From Ralstonia sp. 25mfcol4.1 (GTDB taxonomy: Bacteria > Pseudomonadota > Gammaproteobacteria > Burkholderiales > Burkholderiaceae), in assembly GCF_900104095.1 (NCBI RefSeq), contig NZ_FNJO01000010.1, forward strand, positions 82,231 through 146,230: a stretch of 64,000 nucleotides of DNA. The letters are read 5' to 3'. This document shows positions 1 to 9,553 of the stretch, piece after piece; within the stretch, counting starts at the first letter, position 1; each line of letters starts with the position of its first letter. A model generated the notes under the pieces. The model did not search any database. It was not told the DNA's origin and was given only the letters and a program-made list of their open reading frames with translations. Both the position numbers and the translations under genes were made by a program.

Positions 1-2
1 TG

Positions 3-2450
3 TGTCTGTCCGGCGTGGCCGGCCTTGTCTATCAGGTGCTGTGGATCAAGCAGTTGTCGCTGGTGGTGGGCGTGGACGTACATGCGGTCACCATCGGCGT
101 AAGCGCATTCTTTGGCGGACTGGCGCTGGGCGGCTGGGCGGTGGGCCGGCTGGCGGACCGTACGGCATCGGCCTGGCGTCTCTACCTGTGGCTTGAACTG
201 GCCATCGCCGTGCTCGGCATTGCCGCGACGCTGGCGTTGGCCCGTTCCGCCGCGCCGTTCGCGTGGCTGGAATTGCGGACGGGTGCCGCAGCATGGGTGC
301 TACCGCTGGCACTGGTCGGGCTGCCAGCCATCGCCATGGGCGGCACATTGCCCGCGCTGATGCGTGCGTTGCGCGGCGACGGTGTGGCACTGGGGGCCAA
401 TGGCGGGCGGCTCTACGCGGCCAATACCGCTGGCGCCATCGGCGGCACGCTGCTCGCTGCCTTTGTCCTGATTCCGCTGCTGGGCATGACGGGCAGCGCA
501 CTGGCGGCGGCCGCGCTCAACGGGCTGGCCGCGCTGGGGGCCTGGTGGTTCGGCCCCTCCTTGACCGATCCTGCCGATGTACCGGCCGCACCGGCGAACG
601 CCCCACGCGCAGCGGGACAGCGCGTGCTGGCGTTGACGCTGTACGCGCTGGCTGGCGCCATTGCGCTGGGCTACGAAGTGGTCTGGTCGCAGGCCATCGT
701 CCAGTTCCTGAGCACGCGAGCATTTGCCTTTGCCGTGATGCTGGCAACCTACCTGGCCGGCCTGATGATCGGCAGCCTTGTCGTGGCCCGCCGCGTGGAC
801 CGCGCGAAAGACCCGTGGGGCGTGTTCGCGCTGCTGGTCGTGGGTGCCGGGCTGGTGGCGCTGGTTGAGTTCGCTTGGCTGGGCGAATGGCTGCCCGCCG
901 CGCAGCAGATGGTGTCGCAACGCGTGCTGGGCGCCACCAGCAACCTGCTGGTGGCCACCTGTGCCAGCTTCGCCGTGGCGGCGCTTTGCATCGTGTTCGT
1001 GCCGACACTGCTGCTGGGGGCCGCCTTCCCGTACGTGGTCCGCCTGTCCGTCGATCCTTCGCGCACCGGGTCGGGCGTGGGTGCCGTACTGGCGCTGAAT
1101 ACACTCGGCGGCATCGCGGGGTCGGTGCTGGCCGGCGTCTGGCTGGTGCCGACGCTGGGCGTGATCCATACGCTCGGCGTGCTCGCCTCCGCCAGTGGGC
1201 TGGTGGCCGTTCTCGCGGTGGCCTTCGGCGACGGCACCGGACGCCGCGCCCGCCTTGCCATCCCGCTGCTGGCCGTCGTCACATTGATCGTTGCCGTGGC
1301 CACGCCCGCTGACCGGCTCGCCGCGCTGCTGGCCCGGACGCGCGGCGGCGATCTGGTGTTCTACGAAGAAAGCCGGGGCGCCACCGTGGCCGTGGTGGAG
1401 CAGGGCCGCGCCGCGCAGCGATTTCATCGACTCTACATCCAGGGCGTCTCGAATTCGGGCGACACGATGACGTCGCTGCGCTACATGCGCCTGCAGGCGT
1501 TGCTGCCGCTGATCGTCCACAACGGCACGCCCCGCGCATCGCTGGTGATCGGCCTGGGCACCGGCATCACGGCCGGCGCCACGCTGCAGTACCCGGGGCT
1601 TGAGCGGCGCGTAGTGGCGGAACTGCTGCCCGCCGTGGTGCGTGCGGTGCCCGAGTTCCAGGGCAATTTCGATGTCAGCCGCAGCCCGCAGGTCGATATC
1701 CGCCTGCGCGATGGCCGCCGCGAACTGCTGCAGAGCGAGCAACGCTACGACCTGATTACGCTGGAGCCGCCGCCCCCGTCGGCCAGCGGCGTGGTCAATC
1801 TGTATTCGCGCGAGTTCTACCGTTTGGCCGCCGCGCGGCTGCAAACAGGGGGCATCGTGGCCCAGTGGCTGCCGCTGCCGACGCAGAATCGCGACGACAC
1901 CCGGTCGCTGGTACGGAGCTTTCTCGACGTCTTCCCGCATGCCACGCTGTGGACGACCGAACTGCACGAAATGCTGCTGGTGGGATCGCTGCAGCCGATG
2001 ACGCTGGATGCGGCCGCCATCGCGTCGCGCTTTGACCAGCCCCAGGTGTCGGCGGCGCTGCGGGCGGTGGGCATCGCGTCACCGGCCGCGCTGCTGGCCA
2101 CCTATGTCACCGATCGTGCCGGACTGGACTGGTTTGCGGGCGATGCGCCAGCCGTGACCGACGACCGGCCGCGAATCGAGTACGCCGGGTGGGTGCGGCG
2201 GCAGGACTTTCCGCCGGTGCTGCGCGAACTGCTTGACCTGAGCGCCGATCCGCCGCTGAAGGGCGCCAGCGACGCGCTGTACCAGGACATCCGCCGCGAA
2301 CGCGCCACGCTGCATACGTTCTACGCGGCGGGGCTCGATGCCTATCGCGGCGACCGGGCGCAATGGGCGCGCGATATCGACACGGTGATGCGCGCGGACC
2401 CCGACAACCCCTACTACAACTGGTTCACGGGCGGACGCCCGGTTCACTAG
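3..2450 (+). CDS. Fused membrane / spermidine-synthase-like protein (5' end outside window)
   Basis: The reading frame is open from the first bases, and the residues before the first GTG (position 15) already look like the conserved family start ([10 protein letters not shown]), so the true start lies upstream. The first ~480 residues are a polytopic membrane domain. It contains an internal duplication: the pattern [17 protein letters not shown] near residue 135 recurs as [17 protein letters not shown] near residue 355. From ~residue 505 follows a spermidine-synthase-like Rossmann domain with an IGLGTG nucleotide-binding loop. The usual acidic D-x-x-D-P catalytic stretch is replaced by [11 protein letters not shown], so true polyamine synthesis is doubtful. 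The C-terminus is a short helical TPR-like tail. The MoxR gene starts 9 bases after the stop behind AGGAGA, which suggests one operon. Family assignment is strong; the substrate is unknown. Confidence 0.87.
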   Translation, partial: CLSGVAGLVYQVLWIKQLSLVVGVDVHAVTIGVSAFFGGLALGGWAVGRLADRTASAWRLYLWLELAIAVLGIAATLALARSAAPFAWLELRTGAAAWVLPLALVGLPAIAMGGTLPALMRALRGDGVALGANGGRLYAANTAGAIGGTLLAAFVLIPLLGMTGSALAAAALNGLAALGAWWFGPSLTDPADVPAAPANAPRAAGQRVLALTLYALAGAIALGYEVVWSQAIVQFLSTRAFAFAVMLATYLAGLMIGSLVVARRVDRAKDPWGVFALLVVGAGLVALVEFAWLGEWLPAAQQMVSQRVLGATSNLLVATCASFAVAALCIVFVPTLLLGAAFPYVVRLSVDPSRTGSGVGAVLALNTLGGIAGSVLAGVWLVPTLGVIHTLGVLASASGLVAVLAVAFGDGTGRRARLAIPLLAVVTLIVAVATPADRLAALLARTRGGDLVFYEESRGATVAVVEQGRAAQRFHRLYIQGVSNSGDTMTSLRYMRLQALLPLIVHNGTPRASLVIGLGTGITAGATLQYPGLERRVVAELLPAVVRAVPEFQGNFDVSRSPQVDIRLRDGRRELLQSEQRYDLITLEPPPPSASGVVNLYSREFYRLAAARLQTGGIVAQWLPLPTQNRDDTRSLVRSFLDVFPHATLWTTELHEMLLVGSLQPMTLDAAAIASRFDQPQVSAALRAVGIASPAALLATYVTDRAGLDWFAGDAPAVTDDRPRIEYAGWVRRQDFPPVLRELLDLSADPPLKGASDALYQDIRRERATLHTFYAAGLDAYRGDRAQWARDIDTVMRADPDNPYYNWFTGGRPVH

Positions 2451-2459
2451 GAGACCACG

Positions 2460-3446
2460 ATGAGTGCGCGCGACGACATCCTGCAGCTTCAGGCGCGCAT
2501 GGGCGAGTCGATCGTTGGCCAGGCACGCATGATCGAGCGGCTGCTGCTGGGCCTGCTGGCCAACGGCCACCTGCTCGTGGAAGGGCTGCCGGGGCTGGCC
2601 AAGACGCGGGCGATCAAGAGCCTGGCCCGGCATCTGGACGCCCGGCTGTCGCGCGTGCAGTTCACGCCCGACCTGCTGCCTGCCGATATCACCGGCTCCG
2701 ATATCTACGTCACCGACGGCGGCAACGGCGAATTCCGTTTCCAGCCCGGGCCGCTGTTTGCGAATCTGGTGCTGGCCGACGAGGTAAACCGGTCGCCCGC
2801 CAAGGTGCAGGCGGCGCTGCTGGAGGCCATGGAGGAACGGCAGGTGACCGTCGGCGGCAAAACGCATCGGCTCGAACCGCTGTTCCTGGTGATGGCCACG
2901 CAGAACCCGATCGAGCAGGAAGGCACCTATCCGCTGCCCGAGGCGCAGATGGACCGCTTTCTGATGCACGTGAGCGTCGGCTACCCGCAGGCCGATGCCG
3001 AGGCCGAGATCATCCGGCTGGCCCGGGCCGAAGAGGACGACGGTGGGGCTGCAAATCCGCACGGGTCGCAGGCGGGCGAACAGCGCCTGTCTCCCGACGC
3101 CATCTTTGCCGCCCGGCAGGCCATTCACCGGGTGACGGTCAGCGAGCCGGTGGAACGCTACATCGTTACGCTGGTACAGGCCACGCGGGATGCGGGGCGA
3201 TTCGACGACGACCTGAAGCGGTGGATCCAGGTCGGGGTGAGTCCGCGAGGATCGATCGGGCTCGACAAGGTGGCCCGCGCCATCGCGTGGCTGCGTGGCC
3301 GCGACCACGTGACCCCCGACGACGTGCAGGCGGTGGTACACGACGTGTTCCGCCATCGGCTGATCCTGTCGTACGAAGCCCACGCCGCAGCCGTGGCCGC
3401 CGACGCCGTGATTGACCGGCTGCTCGAACGCGTGGCGGTGGCCTGA
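2460..3446 (+). CDS. MoxR-family AAA+ ATPase
   Basis: A 328-residue AAA+ ATPase of normal MoxR length. Walker A is GLPGLAKT (about residues 43-50), Walker B is LVLADEVNR (about 105), and the sensor-1 region reads MATQNP. MoxR proteins act as chaperone-like ATPases that help mature or insert metal or cofactor proteins, usually with a DUF58 partner. That partner follows here, 43 bases downstream. The ATG is preceded by AGGAGA at proper spacing. It lies directly after the membrane/spermidine-synthase fusion and is probably co-transcribed with it. The client protein cannot be named from the sequence. Confidence 0.94.
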   Translation: MSARDDILQLQARMGESIVGQARMIERLLLGLLANGHLLVEGLPGLAKTRAIKSLARHLDARLSRVQFTPDLLPADITGSDIYVTDGGNGEFRFQPGPLFANLVLADEVNRSPAKVQAALLEAMEERQVTVGGKTHRLEPLFLVMATQNPIEQEGTYPLPEAQMDRFLMHVSVGYPQADAEAEIIRLARAEEDDGGAANPHGSQAGEQRLSPDAIFAARQAIHRVTVSEPVERYIVTLVQATRDAGRFDDDLKRWIQVGVSPRGSIGLDKVARAIAWLRGRDHVTPDDVQAVVHDVFRHRLILSYEAHAAAVAADAVIDRLLERVAVA

Positions 3447-3489
3447 CCGCGCCGCAGCGCCATTACACACCCGCACCAACCAACGCGCC

Positions 3490-4488
3490 ATGACCCGCGA
3501 CATCGCCGCGCGCGCCCGCGCCCAGGCCAGCACCAGCGCCACGCCGTCGGCCTCGCAGGCCGTGCCCGGCGTCAGCGTGGACCTTGCCGCGCTGGCCGCC
3601 ATGGAAGCCAGCGTACGCGACTTCCATTTCCGCACGCGGCAGCCCGTGCACAGCCTGCTATCGGGGCGGCACGGGTCGCGCGTGCATGGTCGGGGCCTGG
3701 CCTTCGAGGAACTGCGCCTGTACCTGCCCGGCGACGATGTCCGGACGATGGACTGGCGCGTCACGGCCCGTACCGGCAAGCCGCACGTGCGTCTGTATGC
3801 CGAGGAAAAGGAGCGGCCGGTGCTGCTGGTGGTGGATCAGCGCATGAACATGTTCTTCGGCAGCCGGCGGGCCATGAAATCGGTGACCGCGGCCGAGGCG
3901 GCGGCCCTGGCCGCGTGGCGGGTGCTGGCCGATGGCGACCGTGTGGGTGGCGTGATATTCGGGGATGCCGACCAGACCAGCATGGCGCCGCAGCGCGGCC
4001 GCAACGGCGTGCTGCATCTGCTGGGCGACCTGGCCCGGCACAACCAGCGGCTACGCGCCGATGCCCGGGCGCAGCGCGGCGCCGCCAAGCTGAATGGCGC
4101 GCTGGAACGGGCGCTGCGGCTGGCCCACCACGACCACCTGGTCATTGTGATCAGCGATTTCGATGGCGGCGACGACCAGACGCGGCACCTGATGCTGGCG
4201 CTGCGTGGCCGCAACGACGTGCTGTCCGTGCTGGTCTACGACCCGTTCCTGCTGGAGCTGCCGGCGTCGGGACAACTGGTGGTCAGCGACGGCGAGTTGC
4301 AGGTGGAACTGGGGTTCGGCCACGAGGCGCTACGGCGCAACGTGCGCAGCTTTGCCGATGGCCACAGCGCCACGCTGATGGACTGGCACAAGGCCATCGG
4401 CGTGCCGCTGCTGCCGTTGTCGGCGGCCGAGGACACTGCCGCCCAGTTGCGCAGGCTGCTGGGGCGGGCGGCGTCCGGCGCGCCGTAG
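3490..4488 (+). CDS. DUF58 domain protein, MoxR partner
   Basis: A 332-residue protein with the DUF58 hallmark RLYLPGDDVRTMDWRVTART in the first third, followed by a von Willebrand A-like core (LLVVDQRMNMFFGS and IVISDFDGGDD, both with Asp-x-Ser/Arg-like metal-site surroundings). No membrane segment is visible, so this is the soluble DUF58 type. A GTG at 3412 is in frame and would overlap the MoxR gene, but the extra 26 residues are Arg/Trp-rich and unlike the family, so the ATG at 3490 is preferred. No clear ribosome binding site precedes it; translational coupling to MoxR is possible. It converges on the phospholipase gene with an 8-base gap. Confidence 0.88.
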   Translation: MTRDIAARARAQASTSATPSASQAVPGVSVDLAALAAMEASVRDFHFRTRQPVHSLLSGRHGSRVHGRGLAFEELRLYLPGDDVRTMDWRVTARTGKPHVRLYAEEKERPVLLVVDQRMNMFFGSRRAMKSVTAAEAAALAAWRVLADGDRVGGVIFGDADQTSMAPQRGRNGVLHLLGDLARHNQRLRADARAQRGAAKLNGALERALRLAHHDHLVIVISDFDGGDDQTRHLMLALRGRNDVLSVLVYDPFLLELPASGQLVVSDGELQVELGFGHEALRRNVRSFADGHSATLMDWHKAIGVPLLPLSAAEDTAAQLRRLLGRAASGAP

Positions 4489-4496
4489 GGCGGGGT

Positions 4497-6731
4497 TCAG
4501 CCTTCGCCCATCGCCGGGTCGCTGACGGTGTGCCTGCCCGTTTCCACGCGACCGGCAAAGCGTCGGTAGTACGCGGGGTCACTGCTGCACGTGACCGCGA
4601 AGTCGTACCACTGCCCGCTATCCTGCAGCTTCCAGTCGAGCGTGGAGGTGGCATTGGCCCCGACGGTGGCCTGCCACGGGCCGTCGGTACGGTAAGCCAG
4701 CGGCGTTACCGTGAACGTGCAGGCCTGGGCGCCCTTGTTGATCAGGTCCACGAAGACGTTGCCGTTGGCGATGTCGTAGCAGACGCGGATCTCGGGCGAC
4801 GCGGCGGCGGCGCCCAGCCGGTTCAGGTCGCCCTTGAAATGGCGGTGGTAGCCGTTCGGGCCGAGCACCCAGAGGTCGTACTTGCCAAAGTTGTCGAGCG
4901 CCGCGTCCCAGGCGTCGATCAGTGTCTTGCCGGCTTCCACCATGTAGCGGCGCGGCACGCGGTCTAGCTTGTAGACGTCATAGACGTGGAACACAGCCGC
5001 CTGCGCGCCGGTGTTGGCGAAGATCAGTTCGACCTGGCCGCCGTTGTAGCAGCGTGCGCTGGTGTGCAGCTCGTAGGGCAGGGCACGCGACGGGCGGGTG
5101 CCCGGCGCCTGCAGCGGCAGCAGCATGTCGCGCGGCACCGGCACGGCAGGCAGGGCCTGCTGCGCCGCGCGCAACTGGTCGGCGGCGGTACGCGTGGAGC
5201 GGCCCGACAGCGTCGGCAAGGCCTCGGCGTTCGGCGTCGAGAAGTTGAAGGCGCTGGTCAGGTCGCCACAGACGGCGCGGCGGAACGGGCTGATATTGGG
5301 TTCCCGGACACCGAACCGGGCTTCCAGGAAACGCAGCACCGACGTATGGTCGAACACCTGCGAATTGACCCAGCCGCCTCGGCTCCACGGCGAAATCACG
5401 TACAGCGGCACGCGCGGACCCGGGCCGTAGACGCGGCCGTCCGGCGCGGGCTGGCCGGTGCTGCCGGCAGGCGCGCCGTGCGTGAAATACTCGGCCTTCA
5501 GGTCGGCTTCGGTCAGCGTGGTCTTGCCGGCGTAGCTCTTGTCCGGGTTCAGCGACGGCGCGGACGGCGACGGCACGTGGTCGAAGTAGCCGTCGTTCTC
5601 GTCGAAGTTGACCAGCAGGACGGTCTTGCTCCAGACCTCCGGGTTGGCGGTCAGCGCGTCGAGCACTTCCTGCAGGAACCACGCGCCCTGCACCGGGCTG
5701 GACGGGCCGGGGTGTTCGCAATAGATCGACGGGGCATTGACCCACGACACCTGCGGCAGCGTGCCGTTCGCAACATCGCGGCGGAAGGCATCGAGGTACT
5801 GCTCGGGCTGCGTGCCGGGCAGCGTGTTGGCCACGCCCTTGTAGAGCGGATTGGCCGCGTTGTCGGTGGCGGCGTCATACGCCTTGTACGGCACGGCCTG
5901 CCCGGTGTTGGTGTAGGGCACGCCCGGTGCGCCGCCGCTGGACACCGGAAAGCCCGAGTTCAGGTTGGCGCGGCGGAACGACTGGAACGCGCCGAGCATG
6001 TTGTCGCCCCATTCGTCGGGCATGTTCTGGTAGCTGATCCAGCTCACGCCGGCCTCTTCCAGGCGCTCGGCATAGGTCTTCCACGTGTAGCCCTTGGTGG
6101 CATCGGCCGCGACGCCGTTGATGGCATCCCATTCGTTGTTCACGAACGCCACGTTCTGCGGCATCGCACCATTGGTGCCCGTCATGTGGAACGACCGGTT
6201 GGCGTCGGTGCCGGTGTGCATCGCGCAATGGTAGGCATCGCAGATCGTAAACGCATTGGCCAGCGCGAACTGGAACGGCAGTTCCTTCTGCTTGAAATAG
6301 CCCATCGACGTGTCGGTCTTGGCCACCGGCCAACGCGACATGCGGCCGTTGTCCCACGCCTGCTGGCTGTCGGCCCAGGCGTGCGGGGTGCCGGACACGC
6401 GCTGGGCGTTGTTGGCCGTGCCATCGAGGTGATACGGCGTGATCACCGTGCCGTTGGCGCGCTCCTGCTGCCAGACCTTGCGGCCGTTCGGCATCGGGAT
6501 CGTCATGCGGTCGCCAAAGCCGCGTACACCGCTGAGCGTGCCGAAGTAGTGGTCGAACGAGCGGTTTTCCTGCATCAGGATGACCACGTGCTGAACGTCC
6601 ATGATCGTGCCGGTGACGTTGCTGGCCGGAATGGCCAGCGCGCGGCGGATGCTGGGCGGGAAGGCGGCGAGGGCTGCGGCCGAAAAGGCGGCGCCTGCGC
6701 TCGTCTGCAGGAATTTGCGGCGGGAGTTCAT
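4497..6731 (-). CDS. Phosphocholine-specific phospholipase C, Tat-exported
   Basis: A 744-residue phosphoesterase that cleaves phosphatidylcholine or sphingomyelin to release phosphocholine outside the cytoplasm. The N-terminus is a twin-arginine signal (SRRKFLQ, residues 3-9) with a hydrophobic stretch to about residue 33. The family active-site motif ENRSFDHYFG is at residues 55-64, and a second conserved block NFDENDGYFDHV lies in the middle. The two small C-terminal beta domains (DUF756 type) are present. An ORF extending upstream to 6878 is Arg/Pro-rich and lacks family features, so the ATG at 6731 next to the Tat signal is chosen. It lies 49 bases behind a tiny lipoprotein gene; both probably share the PHO-box-like promoter near 7 kb. 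Haemolytic and non-haemolytic types cannot be told apart here. Confidence 0.95.
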   Translation of the reverse strand: MNSRRKFLQTSAGAAFSAAALAAFPPSIRRALAIPASNVTGTIMDVQHVVILMQENRSFDHYFGTLSGVRGFGDRMTIPMPNGRKVWQQERANGTVITPYHLDGTANNAQRVSGTPHAWADSQQAWDNGRMSRWPVAKTDTSMGYFKQKELPFQFALANAFTICDAYHCAMHTGTDANRSFHMTGTNGAMPQNVAFVNNEWDAINGVAADATKGYTWKTYAERLEEAGVSWISYQNMPDEWGDNMLGAFQSFRRANLNSGFPVSSGGAPGVPYTNTGQAVPYKAYDAATDNAANPLYKGVANTLPGTQPEQYLDAFRRDVANGTLPQVSWVNAPSIYCEHPGPSSPVQGAWFLQEVLDALTANPEVWSKTVLLVNFDENDGYFDHVPSPSAPSLNPDKSYAGKTTLTEADLKAEYFTHGAPAGSTGQPAPDGRVYGPGPRVPLYVISPWSRGGWVNSQVFDHTSVLRFLEARFGVREPNISPFRRAVCGDLTSAFNFSTPNAEALPTLSGRSTRTAADQLRAAQQALPAVPVPRDMLLPLQAPGTRPSRALPYELHTSARCYNGGQVELIFANTGAQAAVFHVYDVYKLDRVPRRYMVEAGKTLIDAWDAALDNFGKYDLWVLGPNGYHRHFKGDLNRLGAAAASPEIRVCYDIANGNVFVDLINKGAQACTFTVTPLAYRTDGPWQATVGANATSTLDWKLQDSGQWYDFAVTCSSDPAYYRRFAGRVETGRHTVSDPAMGEG

Positions 6732-6780
6732 GTTCTTGCTGTACGAGGAAGAGAAGGGCGGTGCGTGCGATCGGCGCGCA

Positions 6781-6945
6781 TCACGGTGCGCAGCGTTTTT
6801 CGACCGGCTGGGCGGGGGTGGACGGGTTGCCAGGCGTCGTCGGATTCGACGGTGCGGCGGGGTCGTCGTTGCCGCCACAGGCGGACAGTGCCGCGGCCGT
6901 CAGGCAGACGGCCAGCAGCACCCGGGTCAGGCGCATCGATTGCAT
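6781..6945 (-). CDS. Tiny proline-rich lipoprotein upstream of phospholipase C
   Basis: A 54-residue ORF with a good lipoprotein signal: MRLTR, a hydrophobic core, then the lipobox LSAC with Cys23. The mature part is only ~32 residues, with repeated Pro-Thr-Asn (SNPTTPGNPSTP) and a second Cys near the end (KRCAP). The ATG at 6945 has GAGGA six bases upstream; a second Met at residue 4 lacks a binding site. The gene is the first one behind the candidate Pho promoter and lies 49 bases before the phospholipase start. Function is not recognised. It could be a leader-like lipoprotein or a tether or secretion helper for the enzyme. Confidence 0.6.
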   Translation of the reverse strand: MQSMRLTRVLLAVCLTAAALSACGGNDDPAAPSNPTTPGNPSTPAQPVEKRCAP

Positions 6946-6994
6946 GGGGAGTCCTCGGCTGTGATTCCGGAAATGTGCTTCCGGAGGCCCGACA

Positions 6995-7028
6995 AGACTA
7001 AGGACCAAACGTGACAGCGCGGTGACGT
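6995..7028 (-). promoter_or_regulatory. PHO-box-like promoter of lipoprotein-phospholipase C operon
   Basis: On the minus strand two 7-base direct repeats, ACGTCAC (7028-7022) and CTGTCAC (7017-7011), are separated by 4 bases. This is the 11-base period of the PhoB box (consensus CTGTCAT twice). Ten bases after the second repeat comes TAGTCT, a possible -10 inside GTCCTTAGTCT (7005-6995). The start codon is about 50 bases further on. The same layout, with the same spacing to GTCCTTAGACT, occurs before the PAP2 phosphatase at 23.3 kb. Confidence 0.45.
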
Positions 7029-7079
7029 AATGGGCGCATCTGGCACCCAGATGTAAAAAGACGTCTTGTCACGGAAATG

Positions 7080-7104
7080 ACAAAAGGGCGCCATGATGGC
7101 GCCC
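7080..7104 (-). terminator. Rho-independent terminator of the Bug receptor gene
   Basis: On the minus strand a stem GGGCGCC / GGCGCCC (7104-7086, five-base loop, extendable by AT pairs) is followed directly by TTTT. It lies ~70 bases past the stop of the Bug receptor gene (7172) and points the same way. Confidence 0.65.
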
Positions 7105-7171
7105 TCTGGCGATGCTATTTACCGCGCGTGCACGCCGCCCGCGAGCGGGCGGGGCGGCACGGCCGGGAGGC

Positions 7172-8131
7172 TTAGTCGGCCGTGATGTTGCCGGTCTGGA
7201 TCACCTTCTTCCAGCGGGCGAATTCCGACGCCTGGAACGCCGTGAACTGCTCAGGCGTATTGGCCACGACTTCGAAGCCCAGCTCCAGCAGCTTGGGCTT
7301 GTTGGCCGGATCGTTCATTGCCGCCACCACCGCGCTGTGCAGCCTGGCCTTGATATCGGCCGGCAGGCCCTTGGGCGCGGCAATGGCCTGCCACGAATAC
7401 ACGGTTACACCCTTGTAGCCGAGTTCTTCCATGGTCGGCACGTCGGGCAGGATCGGCGACCGCTTGCTGCTGGTGATGGCCAGCGCGCGCAGCTTGCCGG
7501 CCTTCAGGTGCGGCACGGCGGTGTTGATGTTCATGAACGTGGCATCCACCTGGCTGCCGAGCAGGTCGTTCAGCGCCGGCGCGCCGCCCTTGTACGGCAC
7601 GTGAAGGCCCGTGGTATTGGTCTGCTGCCAGAACAGTTCGGCGGTCAGGTGGTCGCTGGTGCCATTGCCCGCCGACGCAAACGTCATCTTGTTGGGGTTG
7701 GCCTTTTCGTAGTTGATGACGTCCTGCAGCGACTTGTGCGGCGAACTGGCGGGCACGGCCAGCACGTTGGGCGCCTGCACGGCCACGCTGATGTAGTCGA
7801 AGTCCTTCGTCGGGTCATAGCCGGCGTTCTTCGTCAGGTGCGGGCCGATCACGAACGGGCCCAGCGACGACACGAACAGCGTGTAGCCGTCGGCCGGCGC
7901 GCGCCTGGCGGCCGCCGCGCCGATCATGCCCGCCGCGCCGGGGCGGTTGTCCACCACGAAGCTGCCGCCGAACGTCTGCTGGAACTTGGCGCTCAGAATG
8001 CGGGCGATGTTGTCGGTCGATCCGCCCGGCGGGAACGGCACGATCATCGTCACCGGCTTTTCTGGCCAGGCGGCGTTGGCCGCCGCCATGGTGACCCCAA
8101 GCAGTAGCGATACCAGCGCTTTCTTCATCAT
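7172..8131 (-). CDS. Bug-family tripartite tricarboxylate receptor (TctC-like periplasmic binding protein)
   Basis: A 319-residue periplasmic binding protein with a Sec signal peptide (MMKKALVSLLLGVTMAAANA) and the Bug signature VPFPPGGSTDNIAR just after it. Bug proteins deliver carboxylates or related metabolites to TctAB-type membrane complexes. No TctA/TctB genes are nearby, as is common for the many orphan Bug receptors of this family. AAGGAGA precedes the ATG-ATG start. It follows the talarate/galactarate dehydratase gene by 69 bases on the same strand, so an aldarate such as galactarate is a plausible ligand; this is inference from context. Confidence 0.94.
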   Translation of the reverse strand: MMKKALVSLLLGVTMAAANAAWPEKPVTMIVPFPPGGSTDNIARILSAKFQQTFGGSFVVDNRPGAAGMIGAAAARRAPADGYTLFVSSLGPFVIGPHLTKNAGYDPTKDFDYISVAVQAPNVLAVPASSPHKSLQDVINYEKANPNKMTFASAGNGTSDHLTAELFWQQTNTTGLHVPYKGGAPALNDLLGSQVDATFMNINTAVPHLKAGKLRALAITSSKRSPILPDVPTMEELGYKGVTVYSWQAIAAPKGLPADIKARLHSAVVAAMNDPANKPKLLELGFEVVANTPEQFTAFQASEFARWKKVIQTGNITAD

Positions 8132-8200
8132 CGTTGTCTCCTTGTGTTTCCGTTTTACTGATGTTTGCGGTGATGGTGTCTCACGACGGCGGACCGTGGA

Positions 8201-9340
8201 TCAGCTGGCGCCGAATTCGGCCTGCTCGCGCGTCCAGGCCCGCGCCTGTTCGCTGACGGTGAGCCCCAGGCCCGGGCGGGTCGGGACGATGATGCGGCCG
8301 TTCGCAATGTCGAGCCGTTCGTTGAACAGCGGTTCGAGCCAGTCGAAATGCTCGACCCACGGCTCGCGCGGATACGCGGCGGCCAGATGCACGTGCAGTT
8401 CCATCGCAAAGTGGGGCGCGATCATCAGCCCGGCATGCTCGGCCAGCGCGCACACCTTCAGGAACGGCGTGATGCCGCCCACGCGCGGGGCATCGGGCAT
8501 CAGGTAGTCGGCGGCGCGGTGGCGGATCAGATCCCAGTGCTCGGCGGCGCTGGTCAGCATCTCGCCGGTGGCGATGGGCGTGTCGAACTGCTGCGCCAGC
8601 GCGGCATGGCCTTCATGGTCGTAGGCGTCGAGCGGTTCTTCGATCCACACCAGGTTGAACGATTCGAACGTGCGGCACATGCGCTGCGCGGTGGGGCGGT
8701 CCCACTGCTGGTTGGCGTCCACCATGATGGGCACGGCATCGCCCAGCTTTTCGCGCACGGCGGACACGCGCTGGATGTCGATCTTGCCGTCCGGCTGGCC
8801 GACCTTGAGCTTGATGCCACCGATGCCGCGCTCCACCGACGCGGCCGCGTTGACCAGCAACTGGTCCAGCGGCGTATGGAGGAAGCCGCCCGACGTGTTG
8901 TAGCAGCGGACGGAATCGCGATGCGCGCCCAGCAGCTTGGCCAGCGACAGGCCGGCACGCTTGGCCTTGAGATCCCACAGCGCCACGTCGAAAGCGCCGA
9001 TGGCCTGCGTGGACAGACCACTGCGTCCGACCGATGCGCCGGCCCAGCAGAGCTTGTCCCACAGCTTGGCGATGTCGCTGGGATCCTCGCCGATCAGGGT
9101 GGGGGCGATCTCGCGAACGTGCGCAAACTGGCCGGGGCCGCCAGCGCGCTTCGAATAGCTGAAGCCCAGCCCTTCATGGCCGCCGGCGGTGCGGATTTCG
9201 GCAAGCAGGATCGCCACTTCCGTCATCGGTTTCTGGCGACCGGTCAGCACCTTGGCGTCGCTGATCGGCGTGGCCAGCGGCAGGTAGCAGGACGACAGGC
9301 GGACGGAGGTAATAGCGTCAGAGGCAGGCGAGGCAGTCAT
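8201..9340 (-). CDS. L-talarate/galactarate dehydratase (enolase superfamily)
   Basis: A 379-residue mandelate-racemase-type enolase superfamily enzyme. It aligns nearly without gaps, by memory, with Salmonella L-talarate/galactarate dehydratase, all catalytic positions being shifted by 18. Lys177 and Lys179 (IKLK) are the base pair, Asp208, Glu234 and Glu260 bind Mg2+, and His310 (APHF) is the opposing base. The N-terminal block LATPISDAKVLTGRQKP and the SYSKRAGG loop are also shared. It dehydrates (and epimerises) the C6 aldarates to a keto-deoxy acid. The gene is the first of a two-gene operon with a Bug receptor and diverges from a LacI regulator. Activity on a related aldarate cannot be excluded. 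Confidence 0.93.
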   Translation of the reverse strand: MTASPASDAITSVRLSSCYLPLATPISDAKVLTGRQKPMTEVAILLAEIRTAGGHEGLGFSYSKRAGGPGQFAHVREIAPTLIGEDPSDIAKLWDKLCWAGASVGRSGLSTQAIGAFDVALWDLKAKRAGLSLAKLLGAHRDSVRCYNTSGGFLHTPLDQLLVNAAASVERGIGGIKLKVGQPDGKIDIQRVSAVREKLGDAVPIMVDANQQWDRPTAQRMCRTFESFNLVWIEEPLDAYDHEGHAALAQQFDTPIATGEMLTSAAEHWDLIRHRAADYLMPDAPRVGGITPFLKVCALAEHAGLMIAPHFAMELHVHLAAAYPREPWVEHFDWLEPLFNERLDIANGRIIVPTRPGLGLTVSEQARAWTREQAEFGAS

Positions 9341-9385
9341 AAGGCGGTGGATCCTGATCGAGCGTCGAAGACTTCAGACATCGTA

Positions 9386-9399
9386 TGACATCGTTGTCA
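9386..9399. promoter_or_regulatory. Candidate LacI-family operator O1
   Basis: TGACATCGTTGTCA is a 14-base dyad with 6 of 7 pairs matching and the central CG typical of LacI-family sites. It lies ~46 bases before the dehydratase start. On the minus strand it overlaps a perfect -35 hexamer TTGACA (9402-9397), so binding would block that promoter. GACATCGT is also repeated in tandem just before it (9377-9384). Confidence 0.55.
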
Positions 9400-9429
9400 A
9401 AAAATGGCCGGGAACCGGCCAGTGTGCGT

Positions 9430-9438
9430 TGCTATAAT
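9430..9438 (+). promoter_or_regulatory. Extended -10 element, probable lacI-type promoter
   Basis: TGCTATAAT is a perfect -10 hexamer with the extended TGn. No good -35 is seen. It would give the LacI-type gene a leader of ~200 bases that contains operator O2. Confidence 0.4.
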
Positions 9439-9553
9439 GCGGGCCGCCGCAGTGGCTAAGCGCAGATTCCTGCGTGATAACGCACTGCAACAGGCTTGAA
9501 TATGCTTCTCCCCGGGTCGGCTGGATATTGCGCGGGACAGCGGGTGAGAAGAA

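Noticed and set aside
2079-3779. A 566-residue minus-strand open frame opposite the MoxR and DUF58 genes
   Set aside because: No domain visible and fully antisense to two well-supported genes.
4986-7001. A 671-residue plus-strand open frame opposite phospholipase C
   Set aside because: Arg/Val/Gly-rich composition with no motif; the minus-strand gene has a Tat signal and active-site motif.
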